Of a DNA stretch of 64,000 nucleotides, positions 10,053 through 18,998 are shown piece by piece; the stretch's first letter is position 1, and every line of letters begins with the position of its first letter. The translations under genes were made by a program, and so were the position numbers. The DNA lies in contig JADJPZ010000004.1 in the NCBI GenBank assembly GCA_016713025.1, positions 1,612,001 through 1,676,000 of the forward strand, written 5' to 3'. Under the pieces are notes generated by a model. That model was not told the DNA's origin and ran no database searches. It saw only the letters and a program-made list of their open reading frames with translations. The stretch is from Saprospiraceae bacterium. GTDB lineage: Bacteria > Bacteroidota > Bacteroidia > Chitinophagales > Saprospiraceae.

Positions 10053-10121
10053 GTTTCGCCATTTTCTATATAAAATGCAATAATATGGCGAAACAAAAAT
10101 ATTTATGTTTCGCCATTTTGA
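10053..10121. repeat. 69-bp flanking repeat, right copy
   Basis: Same length as 8499-8567 and mostly identical, with the same forward-inverted-forward arrangement of GTTTCGCCATTTT. It begins 12 bp after the ATPase stop codon. The distance between the two copies (1554 bp) defines one gene-plus-repeat unit. Confidence 0.8.
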
Positions 10122-10185
10122 CTTTATTTTCTATTTCATCAAAATAATTTTTTACAACTCACCTGTGCTTTGACTAGATAAACAT

Positions 10186-10503
10186 TTAGTAATGGTTAAA
10201 CACAATCGCTGTATAACATATAGCTATTGGAATATTTAATAGTAAGATTCCCAATGTTTTTAAAAGATGCATTTTATATTCTGGCCTTATAAACATATCG
10301 CCTATTAATGCTAAAGCAAATATTAGATTTATGGCAACTGCTATAATTAAGTAAATAAAGCCAAACACCAAAAGTGCGCCTGGGTCAAATAATAATACTT
10401 GGGATAGAAATATAACTGTACCTAATATAAATGAAGTTATAGCTACTATCCTTGATGCCTTAATAAGATGATCGTTAATTTTACTGCAAATTAGTGTTTT
10501 CAT
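10186..10503 (-). CDS. Small hypothetical membrane protein
   Basis: The 105-aa protein has three predicted membrane helices and is otherwise rich in Ile, Leu and Phe. No family is recognised. Its ATG at 10503 lies 23 bp inside the end of creD, so it is the last gene of the leftward creD transcript and probably translationally coupled to it. Confidence 0.55.
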   Translation of the reverse strand: MKTLICSKINDHLIKASRIVAITSFILGTVIFLSQVLLFDPGALLVFGFIYLIIAVAINLIFALALIGDMFIRPEYKMHLLKTLGILLLNIPIAICYTAIVFNHY

Positions 10504-11890
10504 TTAAATCTCCTTCCTCAAACCACTTAATCTTCCGGGTCACATACATCGTCAATGCAACGATGACAAAGAGTCCAATCGATCCAGCGAGTAAAGCTGT
10601 TTTTTTCAGTTGAATAATGATATATATGTAAGCAAATAATGCTACCATTAAGCCAAAAAGTAAACCTGAGCTTTTCTTGTTCTTAAACATACCTAAACTA
10701 TACAAAAATATCAGTCCAATAGTAGCAGCAGCAGCCCCAAAATACGCCAAATCAAACCCCCAAAACTCGGAAATGGAAAGAAGTAAGGTGAAAAATATCG
10801 CTAATGCTAGGCCAATCAAGGTGTATTGGAAGATATGGATGTGTATCCGATGCACAATTTCCGTAAGGAAAACAACCATAAATGTCAGAATCACAAATAG
10901 GATCATATATTTGCCGGCACGATGCGTTTTAGCATAGTTATCGACAAGCACGCGGATTTCAACACCAAAAAGGTTGTCTCCAAGCGATATATTCGTATTT
11001 TGTTTTACAAATGCAGGGGTAGATTTATTATACTCTAAAATATTCCATGTCGCATCAAAACCTTGAGTGTTGGTAGTATGGTCTGGCAAAAATCCTCCGA
11101 AATAGACAGGATCCGCAAAAGATGATTGGATATTGACTTTTGTAGACTTTGCTAAAGGAGCAAATAAAAGTGCTTTTGATCCTCTTAATTTCAAACTGTA
11201 TGAAAAAACATAATTTTGCTTCGTGTCACCCAAGTCGATTTTTCCTTGTAATCCAGTAGTTATATTGTACGTTTGATAATCATTTGCAGGCAAAGCATAA
11301 GCGTTTTCCTGTTTGGATATTGGCAAACTAGAAAAACTAATATCCGACATACCAGGGTTTAGTGAGACAGTTTTTCCATTACATTGTAGGGCTATTTCAT
11401 CATTGATGCCTTTCAAATCCGAAATGCCCATAATTACCGATGCCTCATTCCACAATATATCTGCTGAGTTGATGTTGGTTATTGAAGATTCGGGTAGTTT
11501 GAAGCTTCCTTTGACAGTAAGGGCTGAGTTGTAGAGTAGCACTTTGTAAAGGCTTCTGTACTTTTCTTCAGTATTCAATTTGCCATCTATCGATAATTGC
11601 TCAGGAAAGATGACTATCTGAGTTTTTGTTTTTACAGCCGGTTTAGTTTTATCTTCACCCTGTATGTATTGGAAATAAGGTATAACTACTGCAGGTCCAG
11701 TGTGAATTTGTTTGCTGCCCCAGCCTTTGGACACTTCATCGATAACGGTTTCGCTGAGTTTTTGACGTTCTTGTACCAAATCCAAAATCATAAACTTTGG
11801 GATCAATAGAAATAAAGTGAGCATAAAAATTAGGGCTAGTTTAAGAGTAATTTTGGTTCCTTGATTCTGAAAAAAAGATGTTGTTGTCAT
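10481..11890 (-). CDS. creD: Inner membrane protein CreD
   Basis: The 469-aa protein has an N-terminal membrane helix, then a large periplasmic region (opening with the CreD hallmark GWGSKQIHTGPAVVIPY, about residues 56-72), then about five C-terminal helices. CreD is linked to envelope stress and beta-lactam response in other bacteria; its biochemical activity is not established. It follows a small winged-helix regulator and a membrane protein gene on the same strand, an arrangement often seen in Bacteroidota and different from the CreBC two-component context of enterobacteria. Confidence 0.88.
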   Translation of the reverse strand: MTTTSFFQNQGTKITLKLALIFMLTLFLLIPKFMILDLVQERQKLSETVIDEVSKGWGSKQIHTGPAVVIPYFQYIQGEDKTKPAVKTKTQIVIFPEQLSIDGKLNTEEKYRSLYKVLLYNSALTVKGSFKLPESSITNINSADILWNEASVIMGISDLKGINDEIALQCNGKTVSLNPGMSDISFSSLPISKQENAYALPANDYQTYNITTGLQGKIDLGDTKQNYVFSYSLKLRGSKALLFAPLAKSTKVNIQSSFADPVYFGGFLPDHTTNTQGFDATWNILEYNKSTPAFVKQNTNISLGDNLFGVEIRVLVDNYAKTHRAGKYMILFVILTFMVVFLTEIVHRIHIHIFQYTLIGLALAIFFTLLLSISEFWGFDLAYFGAAAATIGLIFLYSLGMFKNKKSSGLLFGLMVALFAYIYIIIQLKKTALLAGSIGLFVIVALTMYVTRKIKWFEEGDLNENTNLQ

Positions 11891-11928
11891 GTTTAAAAAT
11901 ATTTAGTGATTTAGTGAATGATTAAATA

Positions 11929-11968
11929 AGTGAATTTGTAAATGAGTGAATTTGTAAATGAGTAAATG
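11929..11968. repeat. Short tandem repeat upstream of creD
   Basis: Two direct copies of a 16-bp unit (AGTGAATTTGTAAATG) and a partial third copy lie between the regulator gene and creD. It could affect spacing of a creD promoter, but no promoter box is clear. Confidence 0.4.
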
Positions 11969-12054
11969 ATTTAGTGTCATTGCGCCATAGTGGCAATAAG
12001 TATAAAGTACTTTGTTTTTCAAAGTTTAAATACAAAAAAATATAACAATACAAT

Positions 12055-12354
12055 CTAGCCTTTGCCAATCAGAGTTGCTAATGCTTCTATGTGTTTTTGG
12101 AAAGATTGTTTTCCTATCGCTGTCGCCCGATATGATGTCTCTGGTTTTCGCCCTACAAACGCCTTGCGTACTTCTATATAATTTTTACTTTCCAGCGCAA
12201 TCGTATGACTTGCCAGGTTGCCATCAGACAGCTCAAGCATTTGCTTCATATCGTTGAAGTTTACCCATTCATTGACCATGAGGATAGACATGATGCCCAG
12301 CCTGACGCGACTTTCGAAGTCCTTGTTTATATTGTTGATATTGATATCTTTCAC
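12055..12354 (-). CDS. Small winged-helix transcriptional regulator
   Basis: From GTG 12354 the product is 99 aa, a winged-helix domain over its whole length: RLGIMSILMVNEWVNFNDMK, LSDGNLASHTIALE (recognition helix) and YIEVRKAFVGRKPETSY (wing). This matches the short HTH_34/MarR-like regulators paired with creD modules. The open frame extends upstream to 12498, but that part runs through the neighbouring gene and reads as noise. Spacing from the 203-aa membrane protein gene is about 8 bp, so they are co-transcribed. It probably controls this operon. Confidence 0.75.
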   Translation of the reverse strand: MKDININNINKDFESRVRLGIMSILMVNEWVNFNDMKQMLELSDGNLASHTIALESKNYIEVRKAFVGRKPETSYRATAIGKQSFQKHIEALATLIGKG

Positions 12355-12362
12355 AGCTGATC

Positions 12363-12974
12363 TTATTTGTATTTTTGGTACATCCAGACACCATAAATTA
12401 TGTGAAGGATTCCAAAACCAATACCCCAAAATACCAAACCATATCCTACGAAAACAGATGCTAAAATCCCAAGAGTCAATTGAAAGATGCCAAGCCAAAA
12501 AATATCAGATTGCGTATATTTGGACGCACTCACCAAGGCCAATCCATAAAATATCAACATACAAGGTGCCACCAAGTAAAAGAGATGATGCCACGTGATA
12601 ATGATACAAAACAATCCACCAATCACGAGTGGAATAGCTGCTGCTTTGATCGTATTTCTGGTCGCTGCTGACCATAATGGATGCCTCAGTTTTTTAGACT
12701 TCTTCACTGTAAAGTAGATACCAGATGCGATTGCCAATACTAAGGTCGTTATCGCTACGATGGCCAGTTGAATGATGACTTCATAGGAATAATAATTGGG
12801 TTTCCCATCAAAATAATCAATCTGATATTGAGCCAAGATATAAAATGTCAAAGCACAACTAGCCAAAGCCACCAATCCTGCCCCTACGCCGGACAAGCCA
12901 CTAAGCGAGATGAAGGTAGATGAGCGCTCCATCATCTGCCGGATATGTGTTAAATCGTTTTCGTATTTGTTCAT
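12363..12974 (-). CDS. Conserved membrane protein of the creD module
   Basis: The 203-aa protein has an N-terminal cytoplasmic stretch (YENDLTHIRQMMERSS) and about six membrane helices ending in IYGVWMYQKYK. It resembles the unnamed membrane proteins usually found next to the small winged-helix regulator in Bacteroidota; no activity is known. Its start overlaps the stop of the diacylglycerol kinase gene by 4 bp, and the regulator follows almost directly. Confidence 0.65.
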   Translation of the reverse strand: MNKYENDLTHIRQMMERSSTFISLSGLSGVGAGLVALASCALTFYILAQYQIDYFDGKPNYYSYEVIIQLAIVAITTLVLAIASGIYFTVKKSKKLRHPLWSAATRNTIKAAAIPLVIGGLFCIIITWHHLFYLVAPCMLIFYGLALVSASKYTQSDIFWLGIFQLTLGILASVFVGYGLVFWGIGFGILHIIYGVWMYQKYK

Positions 12975-13354
12975 ATGGAAAATATGTTCTGATATATTTT
13001 AGGTAAAAAAATGATTATGCCAATTAAAATCGAAATTGTTGCTAATATCAAAACGCCACCTGCGCTTGTATCTTTTATGAATTTTATTTCTGAATTTATA
13101 TTCGGACTGATGAAATTACAAATTTGTTCTATTGCAGTATTAAATGTTTCGGCAGCCAAAACCAAGTCAATACAAAGTAAAACAGCAACAAATTCTAAAC
13201 TACTTAAATCTAAAACTATTCCTGCAAACAAAACTATTAGAGCAATAACCAAATGAATTCTGAAATTGATTTCTGATAACCACATCACCTTGAAACCATT
13301 GAAGGCGTGAGTGATGCACTGAATAAGTGAATATTTATGTTCTTTTACTTTCAA
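12971..13354 (-). CDS. Diacylglycerol kinase family protein (DgkA type)
   Basis: The 127-aa membrane protein has three helices and the family motifs ETFNTAIEQICN (about residues 69-80) and KDTSAGGVL (about 93-101). In Gram-negatives DgkA recycles diacylglycerol to phosphatidic acid; related proteins phosphorylate undecaprenol, so the lipid substrate is open. The start is TTG at 13354; no better upstream codon is seen. The stop overlaps the next gene by 4 bp. Confidence 0.85.
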   Translation of the reverse strand: MKVKEHKYSLIQCITHAFNGFKVMWLSEINFRIHLVIALIVLFAGIVLDLSSLEFVAVLLCIDLVLAAETFNTAIEQICNFISPNINSEIKFIKDTSAGGVLILATISILIGIIIFLPKIYQNIFSI

Positions 13355-13364
13355 TGGTTTATAA

Positions 13365-13664
13365 TTAATATTTCGGCAAAGGGAAATTAACTTTCATGAA
13401 CTCTATCTTATCAAATAACTCCCCTACTCCCAAACTCGCCCATATGATTAATACAATTAGGATTACTTTGACAATTAAAAGGAAATTCGGTTTTAAATAC
13501 TCAGAAATCAGATTGAACAAAGGCACATAAAACACGAAGGATATTAAAGTAATCAAATATTCCAAAAAAGGATCATTGCCCCAAAAGCAGTTGACAAAGC
13601 CAATAAAAGTACATAAGAGACCAAAAACCAAATTTATAGAAGAAGATTTAACTTTATTATTCAT
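13365..13664 (-). CDS. Small hypothetical membrane protein
   Basis: The 99-aa protein has about three predicted helices and a short charged tail (DKIEFMKVNFPLPKY). No family is recognised. It is the first gene of the leftward group and lies 10 bp upstream of the diacylglycerol kinase gene, which supports it being real. Confidence 0.5.
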   Translation of the reverse strand: MNNKVKSSSINLVFGLLCTFIGFVNCFWGNDPFLEYLITLISFVFYVPLFNLISEYLKPNFLLIVKVILIVLIIWASLGVGELFDKIEFMKVNFPLPKY

Positions 13665-14223
13665 TGCATATATTAAATTATTTTAAAGTACTTTGTAATA
13701 CAAAGTTACTTATAAACTTCATATCTGCAAGAATTATTGTGAAAAATTATAAAAAAAATTCAATCCAACAAATCAAACACATTTTTCTGGTTGATTTACC
13801 TTATTTCCGAGCCTTTGCAAAGTCTTATAATATAGATTGAAAATATGTGTTTTCTACCAGTTATACCCGACAGAAAATGATTTGCAAAATTTCAAAATCA
13901 CAATTATTAGAAAATTAATAACTTGTGATTTAAATTTTTCCCACAATATTTTCTGTTCACTACAATATATTTAGCTAAATACGTCCGTTATAATTAATAA
14001 TTTTTGCTAAATTTATAAACTACACTTCATTATTTTAGCTAATTTTGTTAAGTTACAATACAAAGAGCTATAAATCTACTGTTTACATTCAACCCTACCT
14101 ACACAAACACCCCTAAATACCCACCGTCTCCTGCTATCCAGTCGGAATTGGAACTAATAATTTTAGAACATTACTTACTTAATAAAAACGGTCGCACGTT
14201 TCGGATATACAATGATATCAACC
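13665..14223. other. Gene-free AT-rich interval
   Basis: About 560 bp upstream of the creD-group operon and downstream of the cytochrome operon. No ORF, RNA gene or clear repeat is seen. Motifs are limited to poly-A/T runs. It should hold the promoter for the leftward creD group. Confidence 0.4.
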
Positions 14224-14640
14224 CTACTGATTTTTTAGTTGGCAAGTGTCCAGAACAGCCTGCACTTCAAGGATGGTAATCTCTTTAAACTCCTGATACC
14301 AACTGTGATTGATGTAATTGATGATATTGGTGACCTCAGTGGTACTTAATGATGCAAATGAAGGCATCTCTCTGACTAAAAATGTACTGTCTTTAAATAT
14401 GGTATCTCTAATGCCATTTTTCAATATACAAGCCACCGCCGGACTTCCTAACAAACGCGAGCTGTTGAGAGGAGGAATAAGGGCTGCCAGTCCACTACCG
14501 TCTTCCATATGACAGTTTTGGCATTTTGCTGTATAAAGTCTCTGCCCTTGCATATAAGGTGTTGAATTACAAGAATATATAAAAATACTAAGTGTAAAAA
14601 AGACAGCATAAACAAAATGCTTATTTATTCTTCTGGACAT
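14224..14640 (-). CDS. c-type cytochrome lipoprotein
   Basis: From ATG 14640 the product is about 138 aa with a lipoprotein signal (IFIYSCNS), one haem motif CQNCH and a downstream MPSFASLS segment that supplies the methionine ligand. An upstream start at 14721 would run into the SCO gene and is unlikely. It starts 5 bp after the SCO1/SenC stop, so the two are co-expressed. It is likely a periplasmic electron carrier or a domain that works with cytochrome oxidase assembly or supply (inference). Confidence 0.82.
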   Translation of the reverse strand: MSRRINKHFVYAVFFTLSIFIYSCNSTPYMQGQRLYTAKCQNCHMEDGSGLAALIPPLNSSRLLGSPAVACILKNGIRDTIFKDSTFLVREMPSFASLSTTEVTNIINYINHSWYQEFKEITILEVQAVLDTCQLKNQ

Positions 14641-14644
14641 TTCT

Positions 14645-15256
14645 CTACTTTTGATAACTTTCAGATAGTTTTTTGATATCAGCGATGATCTTTGGTGTAT
14701 TTTCGGGGTCTGTCCCCTCACTAAAAGATCTGATATGTCCTTGCTTGTCTACAAGCAATATTTTTCCTGAGTGATCAAAACCACCTGGTGCAGTGGCATC
14801 TTCAAATGCTGCGACAAAATATGTATTGGCCAATTCAAGCGTTGCGTCTTTGTCACCTGTCAGAAAATACCATTTTTTATGGTCTATGCCCAGATTGTCA
14901 GCATACAGTTTTAATTTACCTACATTATCTCTTTTGGGATCAATTGTAAATGATACCAGTTTGACTTGCGGGTCATCTTTGACGGCTTCATATATACGCA
15001 TCATTTGCTTCATGACCTTGTGACAGATTGACGGACATGATGTAAAGAAAAAATCAGCCACATAGATGTAATCTTTAAGCTCGGTATTGGTCATCAACAC
15101 ACTGTCCTGGTTGTAATGGTTGAATTGACCGACTTGGTGGTGGACTTCTTTTCCGTTTAGCATTTGGGTCTGACCGAGAAATGGCAATTCTTCTTCTGAT
15201 TTGCATCCGGCTATAATTATAACACTTATAATAATTAGATAATGTATTTTGTACAT
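14645..15256 (-). CDS. SCO1/SenC family copper-binding lipoprotein
   Basis: From ATG 15256 the protein is 203 aa with a lipoprotein signal (IIIAGCKSEE). The thioredoxin-like fold carries the copper motif TSCPSICHKV (CxxxC), and the conserved His is in GGFDHSGKILLVD. SCO proteins deliver copper to, or reduce thiols of, the CuA site of cytochrome c oxidase. An upstream TTG/ATG in the same frame would put non-signal residues first. The downstream partner is a cytochrome c lipoprotein gene. Confidence 0.9.
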   Translation of the reverse strand: MYKIHYLIIISVIIIAGCKSEEELPFLGQTQMLNGKEVHHQVGQFNHYNQDSVLMTNTELKDYIYVADFFFTSCPSICHKVMKQMMRIYEAVKDDPQVKLVSFTIDPKRDNVGKLKLYADNLGIDHKKWYFLTGDKDATLELANTYFVAAFEDATAPGGFDHSGKILLVDKQGHIRSFSEGTDPENTPKIIADIKKLSESYQK

Positions 15257-15402
15257 GATATTCAATGGATTGTTGTAGTTAACTGGTAAATTTAAAAGGT
15301 ATATAGTTGTCATTTTTTATAAATCATTTACACAACTCTCGTGCTTTTGTCTCATTTTACCATCCCTTTATGTTCAAAAAAGACAGTTGATTCGATCAGA
15401 AT

Positions 15403-15804
15403 TTATTTCATGGTTTTTAATGAATCCAGGAGTTTTTGTGCCTGATGAATAGACCCATACATCTGATCACTTACGCTTTGTATCACTTCTTTTTCTTTAT
15501 TGAGATACTCAGCTTCTTTAGATTTATCTTCAGGAACTTTAAAATCAGCCATCCAGCTCATCATAGCTTCATCAGCATTGTCAAGTGCTATGATGTTTTT
15601 GATGATAATTTCTTTACTGGCAGGTTTTTCTATTGCCTTAAGATCTCTTTTGAGCGCGTGAATAGTACTCATTTCCGGCATCACTTTATCATGAATGGCC
15701 ATTACTTCATCGTACAATGGGCTGGTTTTTTTTTCTTCTGCTACCTGCTTCTCTTTACAGGCAAATACAAAGATGGTAAAAATAAAAACTGTAAGTAATC
15801 TCAT
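15403..15804 (-). CDS. Helical lipoprotein of unknown function
   Basis: The 133-aa protein has a lipoprotein signal ending FVFACKEK, then a mostly helical soluble region (DEVMAIHDKVMPEMSTIHALKR, NADEAMMSWMADF). It resembles the small helical Bacteroidota lipoproteins often mislabelled as viral A-type inclusion proteins. It lies upstream of the SCO/cytochrome pair on the same strand, about 150 bp away. Confidence 0.7.
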   Translation of the reverse strand: MRLLTVFIFTIFVFACKEKQVAEEKKTSPLYDEVMAIHDKVMPEMSTIHALKRDLKAIEKPASKEIIIKNIIALDNADEAMMSWMADFKVPEDKSKEAEYLNKEKEVIQSVSDQMYGSIHQAQKLLDSLKTMK

Positions 15805-15975
15805 GAAATTGTAAATTTAAACATTCATTCAATATCTGAAATTGCAAAATTAATGATATTGCACACAATTACAATGATCAATTCAGTTGTATTTGTCACT
15901 AAAATTTACTTTAGAACTATTCTATACAACAAATGGCTTGATAATTGATTTAAAATTTAATCATAATACATTCCA

Positions 15976-17031
15976 ATGGCCGGCAATAAACCTTCTAAAA
16001 AAAAAGTTGCTTTTCCTGTTTCTGTACCACTAAAAAAGTATCTCGAGAAGCATAACAGAATGACTATTTTGCCGATTCAGTATGAAGATTTGATTCATTA
16101 TATTGGTAGCACTCCATTGTTCAATATGAAAGGAAAAGATACATTTTGGGAAACTGTATTTTTTAGCGAGTATGATCAGAAATGGATTCATGATTCATTA
16201 TGCCACATGTATGCATTGCTTAAGACTGATGGTGACCTTCAGGTCATCGACCATCTTACGGTCAGTAGAGTAGATTACTGTATTTTTGGTAATACAAAAC
16301 CATTCAGAATCCGCATCATCAATAAACTCAATGACAATTATGATCATTTTTATATCAAAAAGACAGACGCGTCGCGTATTTATGGACTTGAGCTTGAAGA
16401 ATTGTTATCGCCCAATAGTGTGTCCTACCTTGTAGAAAAAAATACTTTGATAGAGGAGCATATTGCGGGTCTTCCCGGAGATGACTTCATCAGCCACCAT
16501 CTGGATGTTGATGTTTTCAACCAGATCCGAATTGCTAAAGAATTTGTAAAATTTAATGAGAGGTGTTTTGTTCAGTTACTCGGGGATATGAGGGCATACA
16601 ATTATATCGTGGATATTACGCCCGATATTGAAGGGTTTCAATATCGAATCAGACCCATAGATTTTGACCAGCAGTCATATGAAGGTAGAAAACAATTTTA
16701 CTTACCGCAATATTTCAAAGAAAATAATGGAATATTAAGACTCGGATTTCGGCATTTGACCCCAGACTCTGTCAAGCAATATCAGCACGAAGAGCGGTCG
16801 CTAATAGCCAGACGTGCCAAGATATCCAGTGAAAGATTAAATCTGCTCCTGGAGAGTATGGTTCAGGATGTCATATCAACTCCTGCTAAGGTCGAACAAC
16901 TTCGTTATGAACTATATGAACACCATCACAATGCCGTATATCTCCAATGCAATACCATGGGTGAAATTGTATTGCAAAATATAAAACTTGTAGTCCAAAA
17001 AGAGTTTACACAAAGTATCATCGGCAATTGA
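15976..17031 (+). CDS. Unknown protein with kinase-like catalytic motifs
   Basis: The 351-aa soluble protein has no signal peptide and a lysine-rich start (KPSKKK). It is not recognised by name. Its middle resembles the protein-kinase-like/aminoglycoside phosphotransferase fold: an EEHIAGLPGDDF hinge-like motif (about residues 156-167), then LLGDMRAYNYIVDI (about 199-212, compare HGDxxxxN), then IRPIDFDQQSYEG (about 223-235, compare the DFD/DFG metal-binding site). The usual HGD histidine is replaced by leucine-glycine. Phosphotransfer is therefore inference; a non-catalytic relative is possible. It stands alone, convergent with the ABC-F gene. Confidence 0.6.
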   Translation: MAGNKPSKKKVAFPVSVPLKKYLEKHNRMTILPIQYEDLIHYIGSTPLFNMKGKDTFWETVFFSEYDQKWIHDSLCHMYALLKTDGDLQVIDHLTVSRVDYCIFGNTKPFRIRIINKLNDNYDHFYIKKTDASRIYGLELEELLSPNSVSYLVEKNTLIEEHIAGLPGDDFISHHLDVDVFNQIRIAKEFVKFNERCFVQLLGDMRAYNYIVDITPDIEGFQYRIRPIDFDQQSYEGRKQFYLPQYFKENNGILRLGFRHLTPDSVKQYQHEERSLIARRAKISSERLNLLLESMVQDVISTPAKVEQLRYELYEHHHNAVYLQCNTMGEIVLQNIKLVVQKEFTQSIIGN

Positions 17032-17058
17032 TCACTACTACGTGCCGGGGTAAGATGA

Positions 17059-18673
17059 TCAATATATCTTATTCCTTTGTTGTTCTATTTCCTTGTCTTC
17101 GATATATTCGTCAAATGATTTGAGCTTGTCCAAAAAGCCCTTAGGTCCTATCTCAATGACCCGGTTTGCTATAGTTTGAGTAAAAGTATGGTCTCTGGAT
17201 GTAAAAAATATATTGCCGGGAAAATTAAGAAGTGAGTTGTTCAATGTTGTAATCGTCTCCAGATCGAGATGGTTGGTAGGCTCGTCCAGCATCAGTACAT
17301 TGGCTTCAGTAAGCATCATTCTTGAAAGCATACATCTTACCTTCTCTCCACCTGAGAGGACATTGGACATTTTGAATGTTTCCTCACCGCTAAACAACAT
17401 TTTGCCCAAAAATCCCCTGATATATGATTCATCCTTTTCTGTAGAATATTGTCGCAACCAATCTATGAGATTCAATGGTTCATCAGAAAAATACTGCTCA
17501 TTTTCGTTGGGCAGATATGATTTGGTGATGGTCTGACCCCATTCCATAGTACCGGAATCAGGTTTGATTTCACCGGCCAGAATTTTATAGAAAGCAGTCG
17601 TCGCCATGCTGTTTTTTGATATAAATGTGATTTTGTCATCATGATCGACATTAAAACTAAGGTCGTTGATGAGTGTTTCACCATTGAAAGTATAATGAAG
17701 ATGTCTGACTGAAAGTATTTCTTTACCTGCATCACGAGCTTGTTTGAATATAATACCCGGATATTTTCGGGATGAGGGTTTGATATCTTCAATATTTATT
17801 TTCTCCAGCATCTTTTTTACGGGAAGTTGCCTGTTTTGATTTTGATGCATTGGCGCTAAACCGGTCGATAAAAGCCTGAAGTTCTTTCACTTTTTCTTCT
17901 GCTTTTTTATTGGCTTGTTGTTTTTGCCTCAAGGCCAACTGGCTGGATTCATACCAGAAGGTATAGTTACCGGTGTAGAGACTGATTTTACTGTAATCAA
18001 TATCTGCAATATGTGTACATACGGTATCTAAAAAGTGTCTGTCGTGTGATACAATAAGTACTGTATTTTTGAAGTCAAGTAAAAAATCTTCCAGCCAGGA
18101 AATGGTATGCAAATCAAGGTCATTGGTAGGCTCGTCGAGGATCAGGACATCCGGATTACCAAAAAGTGCCTGTGCCAGCAAAACGCGAACTTTTTGGTTC
18201 CCATCAAGTTCTTGCATTTCCTTGTAATGGTCTGATTCTGAAATACCTATACCACTCAAAAGATTGGCAGCTGAAGACTCGGCATTCCACCCATCCATTT
18301 CCGCAAATTCTGCTTCGAGTTCCGATGCTTTGATACCATCTTCTTCAGAAAAATCTTCTTTCATGTAGATAGCATCCTTCTCCTGCATGATTTTCCAAAG
18401 TTTTTGATGCCCCATGAGAACGGTATTAAGGACTGTAACTTCATCAAATTCAAAGTGATTTTGTTTCAGCACCGCCATTCTTTTGCCAGTCTCAAGGTGG
18501 ACACTTCCTTTGTTAGCTTCCAACGCACCCGAGAGTATTTTCAAAAATGTAGATTTACCGGCACCATTTGCACCAATGATACCATAACAATTGCCTTCTT
18601 TAAATGTCACGTTGACTTCATCAAAGAGTACACGTTTACCATATTGAAGAGAAATATTTTGAGTCGATAACAT
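17059..18673 (-). CDS. ABC-F family ATPase; split by a frameshift
   Basis: The two frames (18673-17789 and 17850-17059) form one ABC-F protein. The first ABC domain has GANGAGKSTFLK, the signature LDGNQKVRVLLAQALF (degenerate) and DVLILDEPTNDLDL. The linker ends in SKSKQATSRKK. The second domain has the signature LSGGEKVRCMLSRM and LMLDEPTNHLDLET; its Walker A is degenerate (SKNSMATTAF). The break sits in an A6 tract near 17820: five A would restore a continuous linker (SRKKMLEKINIEDI). ABC-F proteins act on ribosomes in translation or antibiotic protection. The second nucleotide site looks inactive by Walker A. Confidence 0.82.
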
Positions 18674-18815
18674 TATTAAATTTTAAAAATTGGCCGCAAA
18701 AGTAAGGAAATTATACTCCTAAGCCAAAAATTCCACTATTATCATTCCAAAAATTAATAAACAGCATAACTTAACTATGTAACCCGGGTTGCATACCACC
18801 TGATCCTTATTCGCT

Positions 18816-18823
18816 TATCTTTG
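18816..18823 (+). promoter_or_regulatory. Promoter -7 box upstream of the SulP gene
   Basis: TATCTTTG matches TAnnTTTG perfectly. A dispersed repeat (18868-18967) lies between this box and the SulP start. Confidence 0.4.
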
Positions 18824-18867
18824 CGTACTCGTTGGCTTTACAAAGTGAGCACAACGCAATTTAAACT

Positions 18868-18967
18868 AATGCCGTTTAGATAAGGAATTTTTCTTTGTTT
18901 TTACCCTATCTAAATCTTTCCCTTAGAAGGGAAAGACTTCATAAAGAGGTCTTAACTAAACGACATT
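18868..18967. repeat. MITE-like dispersed repeat, family A copy 2
   Basis: This 100-bp element has ends AATGCCGTTTAGATAAG and the complement of AATGTCGTTTAGTTAAG, and an internal hairpin CTTTCCCTTAGAAGGGAAAG. It is the cleanest copy of family A in the window. It ends about 30 bp before the SulP ATG, so it forms most of that gene's 5' leader. Confidence 0.7.
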
Positions 18968-18998
18968 GCAATTAAATATAAAAAAACAATCAGAAAGC

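Noticed and set aside
12075..12598. Rightward frames over the creD regulator region
   Set aside because: Shadows of the leftward regulator and membrane protein genes, with poor amino-acid composition.
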